Positions 1 through 9,449 of a stretch of DNA of 64,000 nucleotides are shown piece by piece (the stretch's first letter is position 1; the number at the start of each line of letters is the position of its first letter). The stretch is from the NCBI GenBank assembly GCA_965197825.1, contig CBDANW010000002.1, forward strand, positions 1 to 64,000, read 5' to 3'. A program made the position numbers and the translations under genes. The notes beneath the pieces were generated by a model. It was not told the DNA's origin. It worked only from the letters and a program-made list of their open reading frames with translations, and searched no databases. Origin of the DNA: CBDANW01 sp965197825 (GTDB lineage Bacteria > Acidobacteriota > Vicinamibacteria > Marinacidobacterales > DATDRI01).

Positions 1-34
1 GCGCATGGCGGATTCAAGCGGCTCTTGGAAAGGC

Positions 35-122
35 GCAAACTGCTGACCCGCTGGGCGTTCGAGTATTTTGACCAGACGGCAAACTGCTGACCCACTGGGC
101 GTTCGAGTATTTTGACCAGACG
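35..122 (+). repeat. Tandem pair of a 44-bp IS-end-like repeat
   Basis: Two adjacent 44-bp units (35-78, 79-122) begin GCAAACTGCTGACCC and end TATTTTGACCAGACG; they differ at one base. Single copies lie at 28902-28945 and 57533-57576. The pair abuts and truncates the 5' part of the following gene. Probably a terminus of an IS whose transposase is not in this window. Confidence 0.75.
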
Positions 123-2057
123 AGTACTAGAGGACGTGATTGAGTCGCGTATTAGAGAAGAAGGTCCCGCCGTTATCTGTCCTGCGGCCCAGTGCTTGAA
201 TGAGTCCGAGCTGCTTAGTGACAGCAGCAAGCAGGACGTGCAGGACACCATCCGCGCATTTGAGGAGATGGCGAGAGACGTCGAGTCTTGGTCCCCACTC
301 ACAGAGCACACGGTTTCCGGGATCTCCGCTGCATGCAGCATCGTGGAGAAAGTGGAATTCTCGGACAAAGTGCTCAACTCGGTCCGAAGCACGCTAGAAG
401 AAGTCGCGGGTAAGAGCGAAGAGCAGAAACCGGAAACGAACACACTCATCATGCAGCTGACCGGGCTTGCTAGTCAAGTACGGGAGCTGGGCCACGACGA
501 GGCGCTTTCGGCTCCTTTCACTCTCCCTGCCACGGCAGATGAATGGGTAGCGAACTGTGCAGCGATCGCGGAACAAGACGAGTGGTTATGGGGCCTTTTC
601 CAGCCTCACGCGCCGTTTGCCGAATATGAGTCGTTCTTGAGCGAGAGAGTTACGGCTGGCGAAATCTCCGAGGCCGTCCTCTCCGCCGTGGAGGTTACGA
701 ACAGTAGCGGAATTGCGGACAGCTGGAATGGTCTCTTGGAAGCATTGGAACAGAGACTCGACGCGAGCCAAGGCGTGAACGCAAAGGAGGGGACTCTGCT
801 GCTTCGCGCGCTGTCCTTACTCAAGCGATACCAATCGTCTGAAGCACAGGAGGCCTCAAAGCGACTGTCGGATCCGGGGCATCTCCTCCATCTTTTCTAT
901 CAGGCGCAGCAGGAAAATCATCTTGCTTGTAGAGCTTGGTGCCTTGTCACCTTTCTACAAGCGCAGCCGGATGCGAAAAAGCCGAGCCCAGTAGTCAATT
1001 CAGATGCGGGATATGCCGGACTCGAAAACATACTCGTCGCGGACGACCCGGAGTTGTCAGAGAAAGTCGTCAGAATTCTCACTGATGATCTTGATGAGAT
1101 CGCACTCTTGTTTTCAGTCGTGGACGCACGCGGCAAGTATGAGCCGTTCCTCATTAGTTTCCTTCGCCAGGTAGCCGACTCGACGAACCCTCTTCGGCTC
1201 TACTCCCCGGACGAGACAATTGATAGATGGGGGGAACTACGCGAATACCTGCCGGAGGAAGCCGCGCCAGACAGGTTCTCCAAGCTAATCCAAATACTCT
1301 GCGCAGATACTGATTTGGTTGCGCGACTGCGGCAAAGTGGATTTGACGCTGAAGATTCCGGCCTCTACCTGGAAGTCCTCCACGCCGAATCGGAACAAGA
1401 ATTCGCTACATTCTGTAGGGCCGGGCTGGAAGAACTGGACAAAACGGCATGGGCGTCGGAGCTGACGGACGAAGGGTACACACTTGATTTGCTAATCGCG
1501 CTCCAGGAGCGCAATGCGGAGGTTTCGCTAAAGTCGCCGTATCAGGATGCCCTCGTAGACTACGCCGACACCCTGTTATCTGGCAGCGAAGAACCCTCGC
1601 AGGACCTTGTAGAGAAGCGGGCCGTTGTGCTCTCGCCTCTCAGTCAGAGTTCACGTCACATTCTCCGTGGCCGCCTCCGTGATGCGGTAATTGACAAAGG
1701 CGTCAAGTATGCCGACGGCTTCTTCCAGATGTTCGGCGACGAGATTGCTGAGGTGAGTCTGCTAAAGGATGGGCGGGAGGCTGTTGCCAAACTGTTCTCG
1801 GCAGTTGTGCGAGAACGCGTGGTGTGTGGGTTAGAGTGGCTGCATAGTGCCCTGAAGAATGATCCCACTCTTCTCGCAGCCTTCCAGGACCAGGATCCCG
1901 TGACCGATTTCAAGGAACGCATCCAAGGGGAGATTTCCAAGGAGATCGAGGAACCTGACCGGGCAGAAGAGTTGATTAAAGAAATCGCCGATGTTCTCGG
2001 CATTGAACCACTGCCGACCAAACCGCCATCTGAAGAGGAACCAGCCCGCCCGGATAG
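112..2057 (+). pseudogene. Large helical protein, 5'-truncated by a repeat and split near its 3' end by IS256-A copy 1
   Basis: An open frame of about 650 codons rich in Glu, Leu and Ala, without an obvious catalytic motif or membrane segment; it reads like the helical-repeat C-terminal part of a larger protein. The first codons (TTG at 112) lie inside the 44-bp repeat, so the native start is lost. IS256-A enters seven codons before the end. Joining 2057 to 3467 (one copy of the duplicated CGGATAG kept) continues the frame to a TGA at 3486-3488, giving 655 codons. That TGA overlaps an ATG at 3488, so the gene was translationally coupled to a second one. I do not recognise the family. Confidence 0.6.
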
Positions 2058-3458
2058 GGTCAAGTCTTAATTTTCCTGTCAAATCTCCGTACGGTTCCCC
2101 GCGCTCGGTTAAGCTGCTGATTCCTCCGACGTGCCTTGCGGGAGAAGCTCGTTGCGAAGCTCCTCGACTTTCCTAGCGGCGAAGACATCCATTCTCACGC
2201 CGCGCCATTTGTTTGCGACGGCCAAGAGCACAGCGAACGAGAGTTTCATCGCGGCCCCCTCGGTGAAGAAGTGAGGAATGACCTTTGTGCGACGTTTGTG
2301 CTCTCCGAACGTGCGCTCAAGTAGATTCGACGTGCGAAGCCTTTTGTGATGCGCCGCAGGAAGGAGTAGCGCCTGAAGACACGCTTCGAGGGTCTCTTCC
2401 ATGCACTTCATCGCGCTCGGGAATCGTTGACGGTACCGAGCGATCACCTCCCGACCCTTCTTCAGCCCTTGCTCGTAGCTGTTCGCATGGAACGACTCAA
2501 GGATGGCCGCCTTGAGTTCGTCGCGCACTTCCTTCGGAGCCTTGCCCAGGATGTTCTCGAGGCGGTGCTTCTGGCAACGTTGCTTGAGGCTTCGAGGGAA
2601 GACCTCTGCGATCGCTTTGAGCACTCCAGGATTCCCGTCCGTCACGATGAGCAACGGCTCCCTCATTCCTCGGGCCACCATCTCCTGCAAAAACCCCTTC
2701 CAGTTCTCGTAGGATTCTCGGTTGCCGACACCGATATGAAGAAGAACTCGCGTCCCATCAGCGCGATAGCCGGTCGCAACGAGGATGGGCTCTTTCCTCT
2801 CCGCTCCTTGGTGGTAGCGCAGGTACGTGCCGTCGAGCTCGAGATACAACAGCTTCTCGTTCGAGAGATCCCGTTTTCGAAACGCCTCGAAATCCTCCGA
2901 CAGACACCGTGTGACCCGGCTCACCACCGACTTCGAGACACCCGTGCCGCTCAGCACGTCCGCGAACGTCGCCTCAATGTCACGCGTCGACATCCCGTGG
3001 ACGTACATCCGCGCGATCAGTTCATCGAGTTTCTCGGTCCGGCTCACGTAGGCGTCGAGAATCTTTGACTGAAACACCTTCTCTGTTTCTCGTACCCGCG
3101 GCACTTGCACCGTTACCGCTCCCTCGCCCGTGAGGACCCGATGCGACTCATACCCGTTGCGTCGTCCCTTCTCCTTCGTCGTTGCCGGAGCGTTCTCATA
3201 GTAGTTTCGACCCAACGCCTCCGTCACCTCGCGCTCCAACGCATATTGAAGCATCATCTGAGCTCCCGACCGGACGATCTCCGAGAGATTCATCTCCCCA
3301 AATACCAGTTGTTCCTCGAACTGCTTGAGCAATCGCTGACTCGGTAGTACCTTTCCCATGATGTATGGTTCTCCTTTTCTGTCCCCATGACGGGGACGGG
3401 TTTTGAGCTTGGGGAACCATACATCGTTTTTCTTTGACAGGAATCTTAAGACATCACC
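2058..3458 (-). mobile_element. IS256-A copy 1 (complete, 1401 bp)
   Basis: The ends are imperfect inverted repeats of about 26 bp: GGTCAAGTCTTAATTTTCCT on the left, and GGTGATGTCTTAAGATTCCT read inward from the right. Flanks are CCGGATAG and ACGGATAG, an 8-bp target duplication with one mismatch, as expected for IS256-family transposition. It carries one transposase gene on the minus strand and interrupts the preceding gene. Confidence 0.95.
2109..3359 (-). CDS. IS256-family transposase, copy 1
   Basis: 416 aa, full length for the family. The DDE residues are recognisable: Asp in LELDGTYLR, Asp in VTDGNPGVLKA, and Glu in SNLLERTFGEHKRRTK. It cuts and pastes its own element. The start ATG has AAGGAG 11 nt upstream, and this also holds in the other copies. 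Private differences from the other copies include Gly for Glu in the segment FFTEGAAMK. Probably active or recently active, given the near identity of all copies. Confidence 0.95.
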   Translation of the reverse strand: MGKVLPSQRLLKQFEEQLVFGEMNLSEIVRSGAQMMLQYALEREVTEALGRNYYENAPATTKEKGRRNGYESHRVLTGEGAVTVQVPRVRETEKVFQSKILDAYVSRTEKLDELIARMYVHGMSTRDIEATFADVLSGTGVSKSVVSRVTRCLSEDFEAFRKRDLSNEKLLYLELDGTYLRYHQGAERKEPILVATGYRADGTRVLLHIGVGNRESYENWKGFLQEMVARGMREPLLIVTDGNPGVLKAIAEVFPRSLKQRCQKHRLENILGKAPKEVRDELKAAILESFHANSYEQGLKKGREVIARYRQRFPSAMKCMEETLEACLQALLLPAAHHKRLRTSNLLERTFGEHKRRTKVIPHFFTEGAAMKLSFAVLLAVANKWRGVRMDVFAARKVEELRNELLPQGTSEESAA

Positions 3459-3487
3459 ACGGATAGCAAGGAGGACTCTACGGCTTG

Positions 3488-3694
3488 ATGCCTAAGAGAA
3501 GGGCACGTGGGCCTTCAGATCTTGTTGTTGGTCGGCCTAGTGGAGGTTCGAGATTCGGCGTCCGTGGCAGGGTGGAGTCTTGGTACCTGCGGCCACCAGT
3601 TTCGAGCAAGAGGCACTGCGGATCGAAACTTTCAACCAAGGGAATGAGAGTTCATGCGCATTGGAGGCGAGCAACTAGTACGACTCCCCGATGA
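3488..3694 (+). pseudogene. Remnant of the gene coupled to the interrupted large protein
   Basis: An ATG at 3488 overlaps the stop of the gene broken by IS256-A copy 1 (TGATG arrangement), which argues for a real second cistron. The 68-codon frame is basic and low in complexity. About 50 codons in, another frame (about 3542-3678) looks more protein-like, so a frameshift is likely. It runs into IS-end repeats from about 3700. No family recognised. Confidence 0.35.
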
Positions 3695-3818
3695 GATACC
3701 TGTGCTCCGCAAAAAATCGATCCAGCGTTGATTGCGCGAGGGTTGGCGCCGTGCGCCCATCCCGCGTGAGGTCAAAATACTCATGCGGCTTCCCGATGGT
3801 AGAAACGTAGCAACCTGT

Positions 3819-3912
3819 GCCTTCTATTTATTCATCCGCGTGCACCGGATTTGATTAGTCTCCGGTCTGTCGGCACCGTGCCAGCATGATTTTGTCGTTT
3901 GTTCGCGTTCTC
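3819..3912 (+). repeat. Half of the 178-bp repeat (TTCTATTTATTCATCC arm)
   Basis: Begins CTGTGCCTTCTATTTATTC and ends at GTTCGCGTTCTCG. It is the distal arm of the ~178-bp elements seen complete at 17789, 23333, 27965, 28388, 43945 and 44410, here joined to a 317-bp element. Confidence 0.75.
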
Positions 3913-3913
3913 G

Positions 3914-4230
3914 CGTCCTGTGCCAAAACTCGGCCCTTTTGAAAGACCATGGCTGTAATTTAATGCACTGTAAAGTCTTAGTGTCATTTTGCCAACACTT
4001 AATGGTGGAAGCACCCATGAGGTCTGTGTGAGCGGCAGGGCTGCCCGATCGAACAACGGCTGCCTGACCAACAGTAGGAATTGCACATGGTACGTCATGA
4101 TGGATCCGAAGATAACACCCTCGGGCCAGACGATTGTAAAGGCCACGGCCCTTGGCACCATCGCAAAACACAGACGCTAAGCTGCTGATTTATCGGCTAT
4201 TTCAAGAGGGCCGAGTTTTGGCACAGGACG
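3914..4230 (+). repeat. 317-bp MITE-like element, copy 1
   Basis: Bounded by CGTCCTGTGCCAAAACTCGG and its inverse, the termini of the rve-IS at 36882-38313. The inside mixes the end of the 166-bp MITE (AACACTTAATGGTGGAAGC) with the IS arm that includes GACGATTGTAAAG. Copies 2 and 3 (5614-5930, 46619-46935) have exactly the same length. No coding capacity. Confidence 0.9.
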
Positions 4231-4558
4231 GGGACGGGTTTGAGCTTGGGGAACCATACATCGTTTTTCTTTGACAGGAATCTTAAGACATCACCCGTTT
4301 CTACCATCGGGAAGCCGCATGAGTATTTTGACCTCACGCGGTCCGGGCCCTAGAGTCCAGTCCCGGACTAATAATGATGATGGACAGGACGTCGGACCGC
4401 GCTGGACGGCAGTCGGACTCACGTGGGACGGTGCCGCCGTGATACGGTTGATCACCGTGCCGAGTTCATGCAGGCGGGGAGCGGGACGCAAGCGCCGTGA
4501 CGCGCGACGGCGCGGCTGAAGCAGTTCCGCCTGAACCCCGACGACTGGAAATAGCCCC
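4231..4558. other. Repeat scraps and a possible gene tail upstream of the nuclease-like gene
   Basis: 4240-4294 repeats the right end of IS256-A. 4296-4340 is the inverse of 3769-3800 (TACCATCGGGAAGCCGCATG), so the 317-bp element and its flanks sit between inverted copies. 4344-4392 recurs inverted near 61970-62016. 4504-4554 could encode the last 16 residues of a broken protein ending in a TAG four bases before the next ATG. Confidence 0.5.
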
Positions 4559-5257
4559 ATGACCATTCCGGACCCCTTGCCCTCGGATCTGCTGCTTGAC
4601 AACGCTCTGGAGCGAGCGCAGAAGGAGAAGCGGACGGTGTCGGAGTTGCTGTTCGAGGCGTACTGCGAGAGAGCGCAGATCGACTGCGAACCTGTCCCGA
4701 CGGAGAATGGCGTCAAGACCCCGGATTTTGAGCTGTCAATCGGCGGTCAAGTGATCATCGCCGAAGTGAAGGAACTAAAGGAGGAGGACGCGGGGCCGGG
4801 GGAAGGCAAGTCCGAGAGGGTGGGTGCCCGTATCCGAGAGAAAATCAGGCAGTGCGCACGGCAGTTGAAGACGCGGACAGCGAGTCGTCATCCTGGAATG
4901 CTCGTGCTCTACCGGAACGGTGGCCTGGGCTACTTCACCGCCCACATCACGGCGGCGATGTACGGCACCACGGTCATAGAGATGGCTGTTCCTCGGGATC
5001 GTTCGGTCAGGCCCTACCCCGTTGGGGAGCGGTTCGGCCCGGGCAAACGGATGACTCCCGACCACAACACGTCGATAAGTGCCGTCGGCGTCGTTTTCAG
5101 GGGCGGTCCGAGTTGGGATTTCGATTTGCTCGTCTACCACAATGCACACGCAGCGGTCCCCATTGAGCCGGGACTGCTGACGAAGCATGGAATCCGACAG
5201 CTCCACATGGATTTCGACAGCCGGCAGTGGGTATCGAACAAGCCCGGACTCCCCTAG
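4559..5257 (+). CDS. Uncharacterised protein with a PD-(D/E)XK-like nuclease motif, probably ending early
   Basis: 232 aa. Residues about 55-80 read TPDFEL followed by VIIAEVKELK, the Asp / Glu-x-Lys spacing of PD-(D/E)XK nucleases, preceded by a Glu-rich helix. This suggests DNA cleavage, but no close family is recognised. The TAG at 5255-5257 may be a premature stop: the same frame stays open for 25 plausible codons (LFLAIGLTGQAFDDIVATL and on) to a TGA at 5333-5335. No clear ribosome site; a possible upstream gene tail ends at 4554. Confidence 0.6.
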   Translation: MTIPDPLPSDLLLDNALERAQKEKRTVSELLFEAYCERAQIDCEPVPTENGVKTPDFELSIGGQVIIAEVKELKEEDAGPGEGKSERVGARIREKIRQCARQLKTRTASRHPGMLVLYRNGGLGYFTAHITAAMYGTTVIEMAVPRDRSVRPYPVGERFGPGKRMTPDHNTSISAVGVVFRGGPSWDFDLLVYHNAHAAVPIEPGLLTKHGIRQLHMDFDSRQWVSNKPGLP

Positions 5258-5411
5258 CTCTTCCTGGCCATTGGACTCACCGGGCAAGCCTTCGACGACA
5301 TCGTGGCGACCTTGGATCACCTCGACGGCGACTGAAGCGCAACGAGCCGACCGGACCAGAGCCATGAGGGCGACGGGTTGCGTCTTGGGCGGTGCGCAGA
5401 GGCCTATACGG

Positions 5412-5569
5412 GTTCCGTGGATTCCCGTTGGAAGTGTGGTAATCGACGAGGGAATCACGATCCGAAAGTAGCCAACAAGTCATTTATTATAAATAGTTTG
5501 GCTGTGCATCGTCAAAACTGCTCCGCCCACGAAATCAAGGACTTACGCTCCGCTTGAATTCCGGGCCGA
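5412..5569 (+). repeat. Two dispersed repeat fragments
   Basis: 5412-5495 (GATTCCCGTTGGAAG, GAATCGACGAGGGA, CATTTATT) resembles 61611-61690. 5503-5569 (GCATCGTCAAAACTGCTCCG and on) is nearly identical, inverted, to 27335-27402, where it truncates a gene. Both look like ends of unidentified mobile elements. Confidence 0.6.
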
Positions 5570-5613
5570 AGCCGGCGAAACTCCGCCGCTATGCTCGACG
5601 TTGTTGTCTTCCT

Positions 5614-5930
5614 CGTCCTGTGCCAAAACTCGGCCCTTTTGAAAAACCATGTCTGTAATTTAATGCACCGTGAAGTCTTAGCGTCATTTTACCAACACTT
5701 AATGGCGGAAGCACCCATGAGGTCTGTGTGAGCAGCAGGGCTGCCCGATCGAACAACGGCTGCCTGACCAACAGTAGGAATTGCACATGGTACGTCATGA
5801 TGGATCCGAAGATAACACCCTCGGGCCAGACGATTGTAAAGCCCACGGCCCTTGGCACCATCGCAAAACACAGACGCTAAGCTGCTGATTTATCAGCTAT
5901 TTCAAGAGGGCCGAGTTTTGGCACAGGACG
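5614..5930 (+). repeat. 317-bp MITE-like element, copy 2
   Basis: Same length and internal order as 3914-4230, with scattered substitutions. Flanked on the left by TCTTCCT and on the right by GGGAACG. Confidence 0.9.
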
Positions 5931-6417
5931 GGGAACGTGGGATGCAGAATGGTCATTAGCAGTGCCTCCTTCAACGAGCAGGGGTTAACGTCATCACCAC
6001 AACCCGGTGGTATACTGCCAGCGTGCCAAAAGCCGATGCACTAATTCAAGCGGGTGGGACCGATTAGTCTCTGGTCTGCCGGGACCATGCCGGCATGATG
6101 TCGTCGTTTGTTCGTTCGATATCTCGTAGATTCGCCGAAAGACGCCCCGGCTCGATAGGTCACATAACCCTTCGCGGGAAGTGTGCAGGAGCGCGTAGTG
6201 CGGGAAAGCCGCACGCTGCGTGCGATGTGGCGGGGGCTGGAAACGGACTTACGGTGTGGCTAGTGAGGCACTCCCACAGGAAACGGGTAGAAACAGATAG
6301 GCCGCGCCTACGGAGCACCGCGCCAGCCCTCGACCCTACCGGGGTTACGTGGCCGCCGCCAACACTTGATTGCAGAAGCACCTCAACTATAATAGTTTAT
6401 GCTGGGGAGGAAGACTA
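5931..6417. other. Non-coding spacer with a repeat shared with 33 kb
   Basis: 6058-6115 is a partial TTCATCC-arm repeat. 6152-6250 matches 33065-33165 (GAGCGCGTAGTGCGGG and GGCGGGGGCTGGAAACGG) and can form a small hairpin; it might be the 3' scrap of a group II intron. 6340-6372 is an end of the 125/243-bp MITE family. No convincing gene seen. Confidence 0.45.
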
Positions 6418-7110
6418 ATGGTTGGACGCCGAGCGCAAACGGACGATCTCCGCGAGCTACCTGCCTACACGATCTCGGAGGCGGCGCACTACCTCACCGT
6501 GCCGGCGGCGACCGTCCGATATTGGTCGGTGGGCCAAGGCGACTACGAGCCACTCATTGCGGTGCCCAAGCGTTCCCCGACGCAGCTTTCATTCCTCAAC
6601 CTCACAGAGCTTCATGTTCTCGCCGCCATCAGGCGCAAGCATGTCGTAGCGATGCCAAAAGTCCGAAATGGCATCGATTACTTGGTGGAGAATATTCTAG
6701 ATGTGCCTGATCGGCGGCATCCGTTGATTAGTTGCAAGCTGGAAACAGATGGCTTGGATCTGTTCGTCGAGCGATATGGTCAACTGATCAATATCAGTCA
6801 AGGAGGTCAGATGGCCATGCGAGAAGTCATCAGTGCTGCCCTGCATCGAATCGAGCGTGACCCCAAAGGCGTCCCCATCAAGCTCTATCCGTTTACCCGA
6901 ACCGCCATGGAAGACGCACCAGCGATGGTCGTCATCGACCCAGGGCTATCCGCTGGTCGACCCGTCATCGCCGGAACTGGAATCGCTACCCAGGTTATTG
7001 CCGAGCGCTGTAAAGCAGGTGAGTCGGTCAGCCAGTTAGCGGAAGACTATGAGCGTGCAGAAGCGGAAATCGAAGAAGCGCTCCGATGTGAACTCAGACT
7101 GGCAGCGTGA
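6418..7110 (+). CDS. DUF433-type antitoxin with N-terminal MerR-like helix-turn-helix
   Basis: 230 aa. Residues ~15-45 (ISEAAHYLTVPAATVRYW) form a MerR-like helix-turn-helix. The C-terminal ~60 residues (VIDPGLSAGRPVIAGTGIAT, then an LAEDY region) are a DUF433 domain, known from VapB-like antitoxins. It probably represses its own operon and neutralises the downstream PIN-like toxin. ATG at 6418 follows GGAGGAAG, a good ribosome site. The 3' end overlaps the toxin start, the usual coupling in these pairs. Confidence 0.8.
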   Translation: MVGRRAQTDDLRELPAYTISEAAHYLTVPAATVRYWSVGQGDYEPLIAVPKRSPTQLSFLNLTELHVLAAIRRKHVVAMPKVRNGIDYLVENILDVPDRRHPLISCKLETDGLDLFVERYGQLINISQGGQMAMREVISAALHRIERDPKGVPIKLYPFTRTAMEDAPAMVVIDPGLSAGRPVIAGTGIATQVIAERCKAGESVSQLAEDYERAEAEIEEALRCELRLAA

Positions 7111-7488
7111 AGAGCCCATCCTCTTCTTGGATCGCAATCTTGGAAAGCACGTCATCGCAGACAGGCTCCGTTCGGCGGGGATGAAGGTTGAGATACACGA
7201 CAATCACCTTCCGCTGGACGCGCCGGACGAAGATTGGATCGCGCTTGTTGGACGGAGAGGTTGGGTCGCGCTCACGAAAGACAAGAACATCCGCTATCGA
7301 ACTGCTGAACTCGCATCCATCATAAGGAATGCTGCGCGTGTCATCGTGGTTCGGGCCAAAATGCGACGGGGTCGGATATCGCCGAGCTCTTGGTGAAAGG
7401 AAGACGCCGGATTGCCCGCTTCGTAGCAAAGACGCCTGCTCCATTCGTGGCAGCAATTGACCGTAGCAGCAAGGTGCGGGCATTGTGA
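7088..7488 (+). pseudogene. PIN-like (VapC45-type) toxin, frameshifted
   Basis: The 5' part encodes LFLDRNLGK, then HDNHLPLDAPDEDW and LTKDKNIRYR, the conserved acidic blocks of the PIN-like RNase partners of DUF433 proteins. Start is GTG 7088 or ATG 7049. At 7358-7361 a run of four A has lost one A: the natural frame resumes as NATGSDIAELLVKGRR and continues to a TGA at 7486-7488. As written the protein ends early at 7396 with an unrelated tail. Loss of the toxin with an intact antitoxin is the expected harmless direction of decay; a sequencing indel is the alternative. Confidence 0.75.
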
Positions 7489-8037
7489 TCTGAAAAAAGG
7501 AAATCGCGTATCGACGGGCAGACAGCACCGAAGAGAACATCTTTCCGCACTCGCCACACCTGTCCCTTCCATTTAATCGATCCGAATGGATTTAGAGCCC
7601 GGCCAGCGGCTTTTGCTCGGGTGATAGCGGAGATGTGATCCGCAAAAAAAAGAAGATCGCGTACCCGTGAGCGCCATCGCTGCGACAGACCTGTTCACCG
7701 TCGAGGTTGTGAACCCGTTCGGGCTCGTCCGCTACCATGTCCTGTTTGTCATCCCGAATTCATAAAGTAAGTGCAACACAGCTCCCGGATGAGGTGACCT
7801 GGAATGTGCCACGATTCCTCAAACAACCAAGAAACTAGGTGGTCATCTGCATGGTGACGACCCGTCCAAAGGGTAGCTCTGCTCAATGGTTGTCGCGGGC
7901 CTCACCGCCCACGCCGCGTCAACTGTTCGCTTGTAACGTTGCAAGTGGATCAAATTTTGGCACAGGACGCGCACCGGCCCTGGGACGTAGTCTGGAAGCA
8001 GCCCGGCCCATGCGGAGCACGGCGATCTACGCGAGGG
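7489..8037. other. IS scraps
   Basis: Contains two short IS ends (TGTGATCTG and TGTGATCCG followed by A-runs and GATCGCG). 7667-7753 is an internal rve-transposase piece (ATDLFTVEVVNPFGLVRYHV). The reverse terminus near 7955-7970 is of a variant type (TCAAATTTTGGCACAGGAC) that pairs with 31768-31810. No intact gene. Confidence 0.6.
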
Positions 8038-8185
8038 CGTCCTGTGCCAAAACTCGGCCCTTTTGAAATAGACCATAGATCAGCAGCTTAGTGTCTGTGT
8101 TTGCGACCGGGCCAAGGGCCGTAGGCTTTACAATCGTCTGGCCCGAGGGTGTTATCTTCAGATCCATGATGACGTACCACGTGAA
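8038..8185 (+). repeat. Left arm of rve-IS, cut by IS6
   Basis: 148 bp beginning CGTCCTGTGCCAAAACTCGG and matching the left terminus of 36882-38313, including the run to GATGACGTACCACGTG. The IS6 element starts exactly where the arm would continue. Confidence 0.8.
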
Positions 8186-8990
8186 GGTATTGTCAAGTTG
8201 ACGTTGAGCGAGCGAACCTATCGCGTCGAGCTGACTTCCTTTGCTCTCATCGGACGGCACAGGTTACCTCCTGCCAGACGATGAAAGCGCGGTCTCGTAG
8301 CTCCCGATGATGATGCGCTTGCAACAAATGCCGTCCGACGCGAAAGAGATTTTGCACGAGTCCATGCACGGTCAAGAATCGTTGCGCCTGCCCAGGAGCT
8401 TTAAACTTCCGCATCTGTCGTTCCCGTTGTCGCGTCGGTTCGTGCGAGACTTCGGCTAGGTTGTTTCTGTACTGGTCAGTGTCGTGGACGACGGACGGCA
8501 TGACCTCGCGGTGAGCGGCGCTGTAGCTTCTCAGTTTGTCGGTGACCAGCTGCCAGGGCGGACGGCCTTGCCCCTTCAACAGCTTGCGGAAGAATCGTTT
8601 GGCGGCTTTCTGATCACGGCGAGGCTGGACGAGGATATCGATTACATCACCATCTTGGTCTACCGCGCGCCAGAGGTATTGGCGTTCACCTTGTATCTTT
8701 ATGAAGACCTCGTCCAGGTGCCATGTGTCACCGAGACGACCCTGCCGACGCTTCAGTCGCCGAGCGTATTCCGGCCCGAACTTAATGCACCACAGTCGGA
8801 CCGCTTCGTAAGAAACCGTGATGCCTCGCTGAGCGAGCAACTCTTCGACGTTTCGAAAGCTCACGCAGAATCGGTGGTAGAGCCAGACGGCGTGGCTGAT
8901 GATTTCCGGTGGAAATCGATAGCCGTGGTAGCTTGGCGCATCGGTCTTCATTGGACCATCTGTCAGTCACCAGCTCAATTTGACAATACC
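8186..8990 (-). mobile_element. IS6-family insertion sequence, complete
   Basis: 805 bp with inverted ends GGTATTGTCAAGTTGA and, inverted, GGTATTGTCAAATTGA. One transposase gene fills it. Flanks CACGTGAA and CTTGAGAC do not match, so there is no 8-bp target duplication; IS6 elements recombine between copies, which would explain this. The right side joins a VOC gene scrap. Confidence 0.85.
8247..8951 (-). CDS. IS6-family transposase
   Basis: 234 aa, normal length. DDE layout: Asp in DTWHLDEVFIKI, Asp in LVTDKLRSY, Glu near HEPTRQRERQMRKFK. A short N-terminal helix-turn-helix precedes it (RNVEELLAQRGITVSYEAVR). The frame is intact, so it may be active. A truncated relative lies at 56563-57082. 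Confidence 0.93.
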   Translation of the reverse strand: MKTDAPSYHGYRFPPEIISHAVWLYHRFCVSFRNVEELLAQRGITVSYEAVRLWCIKFGPEYARRLKRRQGRLGDTWHLDEVFIKIQGERQYLWRAVDQDGDVIDILVQPRRDQKAAKRFFRKLLKGQGRPPWQLVTDKLRSYSAAHREVMPSVVHDTDQYRNNLAEVSHEPTRQRERQMRKFKAPGQAQRFLTVHGLVQNLFRVGRHLLQAHHHRELRDRAFIVWQEVTCAVR

Positions 8991-9000
8991 CTTGAGACTC

Positions 9001-9113
9001 ATGAATAGACAAAGTAAAGGACAGATCTTCCAACCGAACAGCTTCTAATAGAAGTCCCTCAACGCCTTTCCGTCTTTTCCCATCACCTCGAACCAAACCA
9101 CTGGATGACCCAT
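9001..9113 (-). pseudogene. N-terminal scrap of a VOC (glyoxalase-like) protein
   Basis: From ATG at 9113 the minus strand reads MGHPVVWFEVMGKDGKALRD then FY, an in-frame TAG, and KLFGWKI. This is the typical first strand-helix unit of small VOC-superfamily enzymes. The gene is cut by the IS6 element after about 35 codons and carries the stop as well. Confidence 0.7.
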
Positions 9114-9194
9114 GGGTATCTCTCCTCTTCTCCGACGGCGGAAGTGCATCGGCTCGTGGAGAGGTTGCTCCAGACCTTCTGACACCCTACTGTC

Positions 9195-9360
9195 GGTGCT
9201 TCCGCTATTAAGTGTTGGTGAGATGACACTAAGACTTTACGGTGCATTCAATTACAGCCAAAATAGCGCTCGTGACCTTCGCTGCGCGCTAAATGGAGCG
9301 TAAGCGCTTCTCTTGCAAGGGGATGCTTACACATCACCAACAGTAAACAGTGCAAGCACC
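9195..9360 (+). repeat. 166-bp MITE-like element
   Basis: Imperfect ~30-bp terminal inverted repeats, GGTGCTTCCGC and TGTTGGTGAGATG on the left against GGTGCTTGCAC and TGTTGGTGATGTG read from the right. An inverted copy of exactly 166 bp is at 39490-39655. No open frame. Confidence 0.85.
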
Positions 9361-9361
9361 A

Positions 9362-9449
9362 GCCGATCGGAAATGTCGCCCCCGTCGAGTACGAGATGAA
9401 CTACTATCGGTCGCAGGAAGGCTCGCTAGAGATGGCGAGACTCAACTAA
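9362..9449 (+). pseudogene. IS3-family transposase, C-terminal scrap
   Basis: Encodes EPIGNVAPVEYEMNYYRSQ and a short tail ending ARLN-stop, the characteristic end of IS3 OrfB. The same piece is at 38314-38433. Both continue into CAGTCTCCGGAAAACCCGG, the usual IS3 right end. Confidence 0.8.

Noticed and set aside
2285..3068. Long plus-strand frames opposite IS256-A transposases (213, 80 and 76 codons, repeated at every copy)
   Set aside because: They are antisense shadows of the conserved transposase gene and occur identically in each copy; no start context or domain.
6152..6250. Group II intron 3' end (shared with 33065-33165)
   Set aside because: The hairpin and GGGGGCTGGAAACGG look suggestive, but no reverse transcriptase or domain V could be identified; kept only as a repeat.
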